Shown one piece after another: positions 7,467-14,252 of a DNA stretch of 17,597 nt. The position numbers and the translations under genes are program-made. The stretch is from Candidatus Latescibacterota bacterium (GTDB taxonomy: Bacteria > Latescibacterota > UBA2968 > GCA-2709665): the NCBI GenBank assembly GCA_030746455.1, contig JASLMQ010000721.1, positions 1 through 17,597 of the forward strand, read 5' to 3'. Numbering within the stretch: position 1 is the stretch's first letter; each line of letters starts with the position of its first letter. The notes under the pieces are model-generated. The model made no database searches. It was given only the letters and a program-made list of their open reading frames with translations, and had not been told where the DNA came from.

Positions 7467-7683
7467 GACGAAGATCAGGACAAAGATCACGACGAAGATC
7501 GGGACAAAGATGGAGCTGACGAAGATCGAGACGAAGATCAAGACAACGAAACAGCTGACGAAGATCGAGACGAGGATCAGGACAAAGAGAATGCTGAGAA
7601 TCGACGAAGATCACGACGAAGATCGAGACAAAGATGGAGCTGACGAAGATCGAGACGAGGATCAACACAAGGATAGAGTCGAC
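7467..7683. repeat. Left degenerate repeat array (GACGAAGATCGAGACAAAG type)
   Basis: About 215 bp of purine-rich repeats with a roughly 12-nt period, variants of GAYCGAGACRAA. A higher-order copy is visible: 7485-7546 and 7609-7670 match over 62 nt with three differences. The array begins just before the mttB ribosome binding site and ends some 25 nt past the stop of the four-helix gene. It is the inverted counterpart of the array at 8534-8691; the 16-mer AAGATCGAGACAAAGA at 7619-7634 is exactly complementary to 8536-8551. There are no regular spacers, so it is not a CRISPR. Confidence 0.85.
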
Positions 7684-7708
7684 TTGGGTGCTTGGGTGGC
7701 AGATATGA

Positions 7709-8476
7709 TCATGACTGCTTCGTGGACTGATCCAGATAACCACGCAGGCCCAATAGGAGCGGAACGGCTTTGCCCAGGATCTGCTTGCCCTCCTCGACTT
7801 GGCGTTTCTCGATCTGCTGCCTTGCCACCAGCAAGTCCAGGCAGGAAGCAACCCGCATGGCGGAGGTGTGGGCGATATCAAGGAACCGCATCTGATCCGT
7901 TCTACTGAAGCGGCCATTGCCTTCCGCGATGTTTAGAACCAAACTTGTGGTTCCTCCATCCAGACGCTTTACGTGGGAACCGGCAAGGTCGGCCGATCTG
8001 AGAAACCTATCCAGCCAGACGACCAGGCTTAGTGCGACCTGGTATACATCCAGATTCTCGTGCGCGAAGTAGACGTCATCGCTCCTTCCGTCAGAATATG
8101 GCTCTTCCATCTCTCTGACGTAGGAGCTTTGAGACTTCCGTAGAGCGATGGTCATACGGACAATCTGACGAAGCACATCCTTCCCTTCGGCCTGCTGCTC
8201 CTCCGTGACCAGCTTCTTACAGCCACACACATCCAGGCAAGCCGCACACTCCAGCGCCGACCCAATGGCCACATCGAAATACCGATTTCTATCGGTTCTG
8301 GATCGGCGACTGTTCCCATTGGCTAAGTTCTCAACGATGCTCTCAGCCGCACGATCCCAGTGGTCCAGAGCCGCCGCCGATCGATGGATACCCGCAAGTA
8401 TCGAGTGGGTCCAGGACGCATATTCCAGTCCGCGCTGATACACCCCCAGCTTCTCGTGTCCCAAGGCTTCTTGCAT
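7709..8476 (-). CDS. Tandem-fused double four-helix-bundle protein (23S rRNA intervening-sequence / S23 family)
   Basis: The 255-residue protein is two copies of the ~115-residue IVP/S23 four-helix domain joined by a short acidic linker (about 120-138). Unit 1 has HEKLGVYQRGLEYASW (7-22) and NGNSRRSRTDRNRYFDVA (53-70). Unit 2 has HENLDVYQVALSLVVW (139-154) and EGNGRFSRTDQMRFLDIA (185-202). The offset is a constant 132 residues, with many internal differences. Single-domain relatives form homopentamers, occur inside intervening sequences of 23S rRNA, and include the Avd accessory proteins of diversity-generating retroelements; their biochemical role is poorly known. Start ATG 8476 has only a weak AAGG-like site. 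The gene lies between inverted repeat arrays and between hyuB and mttB. No reverse transcriptase or rRNA is nearby, so an Avd or rRNA-embedded role is not supported here. Confidence 0.85.
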   Translation of the reverse strand: MQEALGHEKLGVYQRGLEYASWTHSILAGIHRSAAALDHWDRAAESIVENLANGNSRRSRTDRNRYFDVAIGSALECAACLDVCGCKKLVTEEQQAEGKDVLRQIVRMTIALRKSQSSYVREMEEPYSDGRSDDVYFAHENLDVYQVALSLVVWLDRFLRSADLAGSHVKRLDGGTTSLVLNIAEGNGRFSRTDQMRFLDIAHTSAMRVASCLDLLVARQQIEKRQVEEGKQILGKAVPLLLGLRGYLDQSTKQS

Positions 8477-8533
8477 CCTGCCTTACCCCTAGCGTCCATT
8501 CCGCCAATCCAGGACCTTACCGATTCTAGTCCC

Positions 8534-8691
8534 GGTCTTTGTCTCGATCTTTGTCACTATCTGTCTTCATCTCGGCCTTTGTCGATATCGATCCAGGTCT
8601 CAACCTTCATCTCGATCGCTGTAGACATCAATCTTCGTCTCGATCCTTGTCGCTATCCTCGTCGTCATAGATCCTCGTCCCTATCCTCATC
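8534..8691. repeat. Right degenerate repeat array (CTTTGTCTCGATC type)
   Basis: About 155 bp of pyrimidine-rich degenerate repeats, variants of GTCTCGATCTTTGTC and ATCCTCGTC, reading as the inverse of the left array. Its inner end is near 8534, about 57 nt before the four-helix start codon on the minus strand, and its outer end coincides with the last codons of hyuB. It is more diverged than the left array. Confidence 0.8.
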
Positions 8692-10441
8692 GGATCTCCC
8701 CCGATAGTCCAGGGTCCCCTCTCAGCCGCCGCGTAGCTTCCCTGTCAATCCGTCCAGCCTCATCCACCACCACCCCGTATCCCTCTCTGGCTCGCTCCGG
8801 ACTCACGAGCCCTTCTTCTACATCCCACCGAACCTCCTCGGGATCGCGTTTGTGTGGATCCCCGCGGCCTCCTCCACCGGGGGTGACGATGAATATCTTG
8901 TCTCCCTTCACCAGCGTGGTGGTGATCTTCGAGGGCAGTTGCCGTCGCTCTCCGCTCTCGGAGACGACGACACAGTCCGAGGTCTGCGCCGACTCACCGT
9001 CGAACACGCCCCAGGGGCCGATCTCCCGGCGGTCGGCGCTCAGGCTGAATTTCGTTTCGTCTCCTAGCGTGACGATCTCGCGCGTGACCCCCAGCCCGCC
9101 GCGGCGCTCCCCGGCCCCCTCGGAGTCCGGGACAAGACCGTAGCGATCGATGCGGAACGGATAGGTCGCCTCGATGACCTCGGCGGGCGCGTTCCTCGTG
9201 TTAGTCATGTGGGTATGGACGCCGTCCATCCCGTCCTGTCCGTGCAGTGCCCCCTGCCCACCGGCGTAGGTCTCGACGTAGTTGTAGTACTCGCCCGTCC
9301 CGGGGTGGATGCCACCGACGTTCACCAGGTTCATCTCCCCGGAGCACGCGGCCGGGACCCTGTCGGGCACCACCTGCAGGAGCGCGCCCAGGAGCACGTC
9401 TACGACCCGCTGGTCGGTCAGGATGTTGGCGTTGCAGACGGCCGCCGGGAACCGAGCCTGTACGATCGAACCTTCTTCGGCCCGGACCTCGATCGCCCGG
9501 TAGGTGCCTCCGTTCATGGGCAGGTCGGGATCGATCACGCACTTCATGACGTAGTAGACACACGCCTGAGCGGCGGATATCCGCGCGTTCATCGGGCCGC
9601 TGCACTGCGGATCGGTTCCAGCGAAGTCGACCAGGACGCTGTCGTTCCGAATGGTGATCGCCGCGCGAATCTTGATGAGGTCCTCCGTGATCCCGTCGCC
9701 CTCCACGACGTCCTCGAACGCGTAGGTGCCGTTGGGGATCCTGCGGATCCCGGCCCGGATGCTGCGCTCGGCGTAGTCCAGGACCTCGTCCACGTAGGTC
9801 AGGACCTGTTGGCGACCGTAGCGGTCCATGAGGTCGCAGAGGCGCTGGATGCCGACGTTGTTGGAGGCGATCTGGGCCATGATGTCGCCCCGTGTTACGC
9901 GGCTGGTCCGCACGTTCTGGAGGATGAACGCGAGGATCTCCTCGTCGATGCGCCCCCGCTTGATCAACTTCAGGGGAGGGATCTGGAGGCCCTCCTGGTA
10001 GATCTCAGTGACGCCGAACGGCATGCTTCCGGGCGCATAGCCACCGACATCCACGTGGTGCGCCTGGTTGGCGACGAGGCCGACGAGGTGCTTCCGGTAG
10101 AAGACCGGGGCCATCAGGGTGATGTCGCTCAGGTGCCCGGGTCCGACCGGGTAGGGCACGTTGCTGACGACAGCGTCGCCGGGTTTGAGCTGGTCGAGGG
10201 GGAAGCGGTCCAGGTTGACCCCGACGGCCGCCGGCATCACGCCCACGTGCAATGGGGTACCGAGCTCGGTCTGCGCGATCACCTCGCCCTCAGTCGTCAG
10301 CACGGCGGAGGAGCAGTCCCTGCGGTCCTTGATGTTCGTGGAGTAGGCCGTGCGGACGAGCGCCGCGGTCGTCTCGTCGGCGATGGACTGCAACGCGTTG
10401 CGCATAATCTCTAAGGTTATGGGATCGGTCTTCGGCTTCAT
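8687..10441 (-). CDS. Hydantoinase B / oxoprolinase beta-subunit-like protein
   Basis: The 584-residue protein has the HyuB family layout. The N-terminus DPITLEIMRNALQSIADE leads into ADETTAALVRTAYSTNIKDRRD. GHLSD is at 102-106 and NQAHHVDVGGYAPGSMPFG at 125-143 is in the metal-binding region. IYQEGLQIPP is at 147-156, and the Gly-rich PGGGGRGDP lies at 521-529. With HyuA it forms an ATP-dependent amidohydrolase on N-methylhydantoin, 5-oxoproline or related rings, or a carboxylase such as acetone or acetophenone carboxylase. Which one cannot be told from sequence. Its ATG overlaps the hyuA stop in ATGA, so the two are translationally coupled. The TGA stop falls inside the outer edge of the right repeat array, so the last few residues (about GEIR) may have been supplied by the inserted element. 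Confidence 0.9.
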   Translation of the reverse strand: MKPKTDPITLEIMRNALQSIADETTAALVRTAYSTNIKDRRDCSSAVLTTEGEVIAQTELGTPLHVGVMPAAVGVNLDRFPLDQLKPGDAVVSNVPYPVGPGHLSDITLMAPVFYRKHLVGLVANQAHHVDVGGYAPGSMPFGVTEIYQEGLQIPPLKLIKRGRIDEEILAFILQNVRTSRVTRGDIMAQIASNNVGIQRLCDLMDRYGRQQVLTYVDEVLDYAERSIRAGIRRIPNGTYAFEDVVEGDGITEDLIKIRAAITIRNDSVLVDFAGTDPQCSGPMNARISAAQACVYYVMKCVIDPDLPMNGGTYRAIEVRAEEGSIVQARFPAAVCNANILTDQRVVDVLLGALLQVVPDRVPAACSGEMNLVNVGGIHPGTGEYYNYVETYAGGQGALHGQDGMDGVHTHMTNTRNAPAEVIEATYPFRIDRYGLVPDSEGAGERRGGLGVTREIVTLGDETKFSLSADRREIGPWGVFDGESAQTSDCVVVSESGERRQLPSKITTTLVKGDKIFIVTPGGGGRGDPHKRDPEEVRWDVEEGLVSPERAREGYGVVVDEAGRIDREATRRLRGDPGLSGEIR

Positions 10442-12492
10442 CGTTTGGCCCCGACAGTGATGATGAGGTTTCGATAGCGGTCGATGCGTGCGCGTTGCCG
10501 TGGAAAGACCAGTATGGTCGAGTCCCTCTGCTCGATGATGGCTGGACCCCGCATTCTCGCGCCCGGATTCAGCCGGTTGCGGTCGTAGATCGGGACGTCG
10601 TGGTGGCGACCTTTCAGGAAGACGCGCCGCCGTTCCTTGAGGGCGCGTCCGGGATTGCGATCGCCCTCCTTCTCCCTGCGCAGCTTCGGCTTGGGCAGAA
10701 GTCCCGTGGCGGTGATTCTGAGGTTTACGAGCTCGGTCGCCTCGTCCCGGTTGTCGAAGCCGTAGCTCCTGCGGTGAAGCGCGTGGAACTTCCGCTCGAT
10801 GTCGGCCAGGCTCTTCCTCGTGATCCTTCCGTCCGGGACCGGAACCTCCAGCTCGTAGCCCTGGCCGTGGTAGCGCATGTCCAGGCTTCGGGTGATGACG
10901 ATGCTCTTGCCGGGCACATCTCCCTTCATCCTCTGGCGTGCCTCCTTCGCCATCTCGCTGTAGAGGCCGCTTAACTCATTCGGGGAGGTGTCGGCGAGCC
11001 CCGCGACGTGCGTCCTGACGTGGTCCTGGCGGAAGTCGGCCATCAAGAGCCCGTAGGCGCAGTTCACGCCCGGGGCGAAGGGAACCACGACCTCTGGGAT
11101 CGCCAGCTCCTCGGCGAGCTCGGCCCCGTGCAGAGGCCCGCTGCCCCCGAAGCAGACCATGCCAAAGTCCCGGGGATCGTATCCTTTCTCGACCGAGACG
11201 AACCGGATCCCGCGGGCCATGTTCGCGTTGACCACGCGGATGACGCCCTCGGCGACCTCGAGGACGCCCATGCCCAGCGGCTTCGCGAGGGTCCGTTCGA
11301 TGGCTTCGTAGGCCAGACGCTGATCGACCTCCATCTCGCCGCCCAGGAAGTAGTGCGGGTCCAGGCGACCGAGGACCAGGTTCGCATCGGTAACCGTGGG
11401 CCGGTCACCCCCCTTGTCGTAGCAGACTGGGCCCGGATCGGCACTCGCGCTCTCGGGTCCCGTCTTGAGCACGCCGCCCTGGTCGATCCAGGCGATGCTG
11501 CCGCCGCCCGCCCCGATGGTGTGGATGTCGATCATCGGGATGCTGAGGGCGTGTCCGCCGATCTCGCTCGCACGCGTGAACCGCGGCGTCCACCGGTCCG
11601 CCAGGCAGATGTCGAAGCTGGTGCCGCCCATGTCCACGGTGATGACGTTCTTGAAGCCGGCCTGCTTCGCGAGTGCGACCCCACCCAGAACGCCCGCGGC
11701 GGGCCCCGAGAGGATGGTGGATGCGCTGCGACGTCCGGCCTCGGATGCCGGCATGATGCCGCCGCTCGATTGCATGATGTGGACCGGCTGATCCGCTCCG
11801 GCGTCCGACAGCTGGGAGCGGAGGCGTTTGAGATACCGGTCGACGATGGGCACGACGCTGGCATTGATCGCCGTCGTGCTCATCCGTTCGTACTCCTTTA
11901 TCTCGGGCAGGATCTCGGAGGATATCGAGACCTCCACGTCGGGACACCCGCGCCTGAGGACTTTCTCGACCGCACGCTCGTGAGACGGGTTGACGTAGGC
12001 GTGCAGCAGGCAGACGGCGATGGCTGTCACTTCACGCTCGCGGATCTTCTCGATGATCTCAGCCAATTTCCCCTCGTCGAGGGGTACGGCGACCTCGCCG
12101 GTGTGCAGCGTCCTTTCACTGATCTCGAATCTCAGATGGCGGGGGATCAGGGCATCGGGGCGGCGCGCGAAGAAGTCGTACAGGCTTGGCCGATCCTGTC
12201 GCATAATGTGGAGGACGTCGCGGAAGCCTTCGGTCACGATGAGGGCGGTCTTCGCTCCCTTGCCCTCCAGGATGGCGTTGGTGGCCACGGTGGTCCCGTG
12301 CATGAAGGACGCGATGTCGGCCGGGGAGATGCCCGCCTGCGCGGTGACCTTGGCCAGACCGTCCATGATGCCCTCGGCCTGGTTGGCGGGCGTACTGGGC
12401 ACCTTGGCCAGCACCATCTCGCGGGTCGTGTCGTTGAAAAGCAGGAGGTCGGTGAAAGTTCCTCCTACGTCGACTCCGAGCCTATAGCTCAT
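10438..12492 (-). CDS. Hydantoinase A / oxoprolinase alpha-subunit-like protein
   Basis: The 684-residue protein is full length for HyuA. GVDVGGTFTD at 6-15 is the N-terminal ASKHA nucleotide-binding motif. HGTTVATNAIL (65-75), QSSGG (241-245), SGPAAGVLG (262-270), VDMGGTSFD (286-294) and GAGGGSIAW (327-335) follow in the expected order. It is expected to bind ATP and, with the neighbouring HyuB, drive ring opening of a hydantoin- or oxoproline-like compound, or a related carboxylation, in the cytoplasm. ATG 12492 is chosen because GGGAG lies 8 nt upstream and the family starts with M-x-Y-R-L-G-V-D. The open frame extends to 12825, but that part overlaps the URO-D-like reading frame and has no family sequence. 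It starts 37 nt after the URO-D fragment, so all may share one transcript. Confidence 0.92.
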   Translation of the reverse strand: MSYRLGVDVGGTFTDLLLFNDTTREMVLAKVPSTPANQAEGIMDGLAKVTAQAGISPADIASFMHGTTVATNAILEGKGAKTALIVTEGFRDVLHIMRQDRPSLYDFFARRPDALIPRHLRFEISERTLHTGEVAVPLDEGKLAEIIEKIREREVTAIAVCLLHAYVNPSHERAVEKVLRRGCPDVEVSISSEILPEIKEYERMSTTAINASVVPIVDRYLKRLRSQLSDAGADQPVHIMQSSGGIMPASEAGRRSASTILSGPAAGVLGGVALAKQAGFKNVITVDMGGTSFDICLADRWTPRFTRASEIGGHALSIPMIDIHTIGAGGGSIAWIDQGGVLKTGPESASADPGPVCYDKGGDRPTVTDANLVLGRLDPHYFLGGEMEVDQRLAYEAIERTLAKPLGMGVLEVAEGVIRVVNANMARGIRFVSVEKGYDPRDFGMVCFGGSGPLHGAELAEELAIPEVVVPFAPGVNCAYGLLMADFRQDHVRTHVAGLADTSPNELSGLYSEMAKEARQRMKGDVPGKSIVITRSLDMRYHGQGYELEVPVPDGRITRKSLADIERKFHALHRRSYGFDNRDEATELVNLRITATGLLPKPKLRREKEGDRNPGRALKERRRVFLKGRHHDVPIYDRNRLNPGARMRGPAIIEQRDSTILVFPRQRARIDRYRNLIITVGAKR

Positions 12493-12529
12493 CAGATGAC
12501 TCCCAGGGGTCCGAGTCGCGAGTGCGGTG

Positions 12530-13138
12530 TCACGTAAGCTGCTTGACGAGGTCCTCGGCCTCCTCGGTGCTATTGCACCGCGTGCTGAGCAGTACGCCTT
12601 CCGGATGCAGGGCCGACAGGATGGGCTGGACCTCCGATGGGGCGCAAGAGGCCACCACCAGCTTGCCGCCATCGCGGATTCGCTTGAGAAGGGGGATCCA
12701 CTCTCCCATAGGCTTCGCGCCCGCTCCAGGCACCCATTGGATACCGTCGAGCGTGTCGAGCTCGAGCAGTGCGTCCAGGTGGCGGGTGGCGCCCTCGCCG
12801 TCCAGGTGGTAGATGGTGCGGCCAACGGCCTTCGTCTGTCGCTTGAGGCCCGGGAGGAAGAGCTCCTGGAACATGGCCGGTGAGATCATGATGCAGAAAT
12901 CGCACTCAATCGTTACCGCTGGCGTATCCGACCATACCCCGAGCCAGTCCACGTATCCATCCTGATACCGCAGTATGAGGCAATTGCAGGCCTCCCAGTA
13001 CTGGAACCACGATGCGTCCACCTCTTCCAGCGCCTGCTTGACCGTTTCAGGGCCTTCTATGAGATCTACCGCCAGTCGCTCCGTGCCGCGCAGCAGATCC
13101 AGGATCTGGCCGCCCCCCTGAAGGTCGGGGATGCCCAC
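12530..13138 (-). pseudogene. URO-D-like methyltransferase/decarboxylase family, C-terminal fragment
   Basis: The 202-residue frame resembles the C-terminal half of the uroporphyrinogen decarboxylase family as found in uncultured bacteria. PDLQGGGQILDLLRGTERLAVDLIEGPE is near 4-31, MISPAMFQELFLPGLKRQ at 84-101, HLDGEG at 111-116, and LDGIQWVPGAG at 130-140. Complete members are about 340-380 residues, so the N-terminal half of the barrel is missing. Family relatives include corrinoid-dependent methyltransferases (MtaA, MtbA, CmuA type), an attractive partner for the mttB-like gene, but this copy lacks half of the fold. A GTG at 13138 could start it only within the preceding truncated sensor gene. 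The frame itself is intact with no stops, so it could be recent damage or a residual translated domain. Read as a remnant. Confidence 0.7.
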
Positions 13139-13563
13139 AGCGGCCTCCCGGGTCCCGAAGACGCAGTGTAGATCCCCAAACGAGACTGAATCCGACCGCC
13201 ATCGCCCGATGAACCGAATGCCGCCCCCAGATCCCGCAGGCCCGCTGTCCAGGTGGAATCCCGTTTCAGCGCTCTCTCAATGCGCCTCACATCGGACAGT
13301 GCCTTCACCTCGAAGAGCCGGCTGAACACGCTGTGGACGGTGGCCCGGCCCTCCTCCGGCGAGGGCTCGAGGCCGTGCGATGCCAGGACCGGGAGCAGCC
13401 GGGCCTCATACGCCTCCTCGAACGCGCCGACCCGCTCCGGTGGGAGCCAGAACGAGAGGCGGGCGAGGGCGGGGTCGTCTGCGTGGCTCTTGGTACCCCC
13501 AAAGAGCAATGATATGAAGGCGGCAAGCATCAAGATCGGCAATGATACTCGGCGATCCCTCAT
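13139..13563 (-). pseudogene. Truncated 5' end of a propeller-type sensor gene (signal peptide plus N-terminal module)
   Basis: ATG 13563, preceded by AAGGGAGAAGG, opens a protein with an Arg-containing N-terminus, a hydrophobic core (LPILMLAAFISLLFGG) and a likely cleavage site near SHA-DD (residue 28): a signal peptide. Residues 45-140 are clearly homologous to the start of the large histidine kinase at the right end of the window. For example, FEEAYEARLLPVLASHGL matches FEVAYRTQVTPILAGHGL, VFSRLFEV matches VFSRLFDV, and TASSGPGR matches SAPSGPGK. The homology stops at about 13144. The frame stays open to a TAG at 13066, but from there it reads the URO-D DNA in the wrong frame. The propellers and kinase are absent, consistent with a deletion joining the two genes. 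Confidence 0.7.
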
Positions 13564-13574
13564 GGCCTTCTCCC

Positions 13575-13604
13575 TTGACTTATCCCGCAGTCGTGGTGTA
13601 ATTT
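13575..13604 (+). promoter_or_regulatory. Possible sigma-70-type promoter for the small two-gene module
   Basis: TTGACT (13575-13580) and TAATTT (13599-13604) are separated by 18 nt, about 120 nt before the first small gene. The -35 is good, the -10 poor. The site lies in the gap between divergent transcripts. Unproven. Confidence 0.25.
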
Positions 13605-13724
13605 CTCCAGTACTGGGCTGTTCTTGGTCGGGTACGGGAGGGCAGATTCGGTGGATCTCCCGCAACCTGGGCTGGCCGAGCAACATGCTGCCTTCTATCG
13701 AGACAGGAGACTGAGCAATCCCTG

Positions 13725-13976
13725 ATGCATTTCACCCAGCACGCACTGGACAAGCTGCGCCTCTACGGACTCACGACAGAAGAGATCGTAGATGGTAGCA
13801 GGGACCCCATCGAGGATCTTTGTGACACCAACGAGCAGTCCATGATCAAGATCATCCAGGTTGGGGGAGTTCTGCTCGCCCTGGTGATTGATGTCGAGAC
13901 CGGGAATCTGATCACGGTCTACCGAACGGATGAACGGACACTGTCCAACAGGAAAAGGACTGGAAGATGGATCTGA
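13725..13976 (+). CDS. Small DUF4258-like protein, possible toxin of a toxin-antitoxin pair
   Basis: This 83-residue protein begins FTQHALDKLRLYGLTTEEI, the H-A-x-x-K/R-L pattern seen in DUF4258/RelE-like small proteins. It ends with LALVIDVETGNLITVYRTDE, a typical strand pair of that fold. A basic C-terminus (RKRTGRW) would fit RNA binding. Its stop overlaps the start of the next small gene by 10 nt. The nearest AGGAG (13705-13709) is 15 nt before ATG 13725, an unusually long spacing, so expression may be weak or another signal used. It lacks an obvious catalytic triad, and the toxin label rests on fold resemblance and gene pairing only. It could be a harmless orphan of this family. Confidence 0.6.
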   Translation: MHFTQHALDKLRLYGLTTEEIVDGSRDPIEDLCDTNEQSMIKIIQVGGVLLALVIDVETGNLITVYRTDERTLSNRKRTGRWI

Positions 13977-14194
13977 AATTCGAGTCTGAGCTGTTCGAGA
14001 AGAAGATCGATCCCGAAAACGGCAACATTCTCTTCTACAGAAGCGACATGTCGGGTCTTCCCGACAAAGTTCTTGAAGGAGACGGGTTCACTGTCGAGAT
14101 CAAGGACGACCAGGTGTACCTTATCGACATCTTTAACTCGAAGAAGGTGCTCGAGAACCTGCTAAGGAATGTGGAGTCGGAGCAGGCTCATTGA
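13967..14194 (+). CDS. Small acidic partner protein, possible antitoxin
   Basis: This 75-residue, acidic protein starts at ATG 13967 inside the 3' end of the preceding gene, with GGAAG just upstream, so the two are translationally coupled. The pattern KIDPENGNILFYRSD, then GDGFTVEIKDDQVYLIDIF is faintly like DUF2283-type proteins (DPE-x-DALYI, then a strand-rich tail), which are often encoded beside DUF4258 genes. The match is too weak for a firm family name. No DNA-binding motif is visible. The arrangement, with the basic protein first and the acidic one second, fits toxin-antitoxin modules of the reversed order. Confidence 0.55.
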   Translation: MDLKFESELFEKKIDPENGNILFYRSDMSGLPDKVLEGDGFTVEIKDDQVYLIDIFNSKKVLENLLRNVESEQAH

Positions 14195-14216
14195 TCAGTC
14201 ACAGGGGCCCCACGCC

Positions 14217-14235
14217 GCAACCCCTTCGGGGTTGC
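14217..14235. terminator. Hairpin between convergent genes, possible bidirectional terminator
   Basis: GCAACCCC (14217-14224) pairs with GGGGTTGC (14228-14235) around a TTC loop, an 8-bp perfect stem. It lies in the 58-nt gap between the antitoxin-like gene (+) and the histidine kinase (-). No clear T-run follows on either strand, so termination efficiency is uncertain. Confidence 0.5.
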
Positions 14236-14252
14236 CACTGCCACAATTTCGG

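Larger units (their letters stand above)
7467..8691. mobile_element. Candidate IVP-type hairpin element: four-helix gene between inverted repeat arrays
   Basis: The double four-helix gene is flanked by a left array (7467-7683) and a right array (8534-8691) that are degenerate inverted copies. On the transcribed strand the 5' array is GA-rich and the 3' array is CU-rich, so an RNA could close into a long imperfect stem with the gene in its loop. This mirrors 23S rRNA intervening sequences, where a stem-loop carries the IVP gene. The element fits exactly between the hyuB stop and the mttB start in an otherwise co-directional cluster. Mobility is inferred; no target-site duplication could be confirmed by eye. 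Confidence 0.45.

Noticed and set aside
7443..7541. N-terminal extension of the mttB frame to ATG 7541
   Set aside because: It translates only the repeat array (IFV repeats), lacks a ribosome binding site, and the family start fits ATG 7442 with GAGGA upstream.
7467..7683. CRISPR array
   Set aside because: Repeats are short, degenerate and adjoining, with no constant-length unique spacers and no cas genes.
7709..8476. Avd protein of a diversity-generating retroelement
   Set aside because: The fold is shared, but no reverse transcriptase, template/variable repeat or target gene is present in the window.
12493..12825. N-terminal extension of the hyuA frame to 12825
   Set aside because: It overlaps the URO-D-like coding frame, has no HyuA-family sequence and is Ser/Arg-rich shadow sequence; GVDVGGTFTD should be close to the start.
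13139..13277. URO-D frame continuing upstream of GTG 13138
   Set aside because: The frame is open to a stop at 13277-13279, but the other frame shows clear homology to the kinase N-terminal module over the same bases, so the upstream URO-D-frame reading is most likely coincidental.
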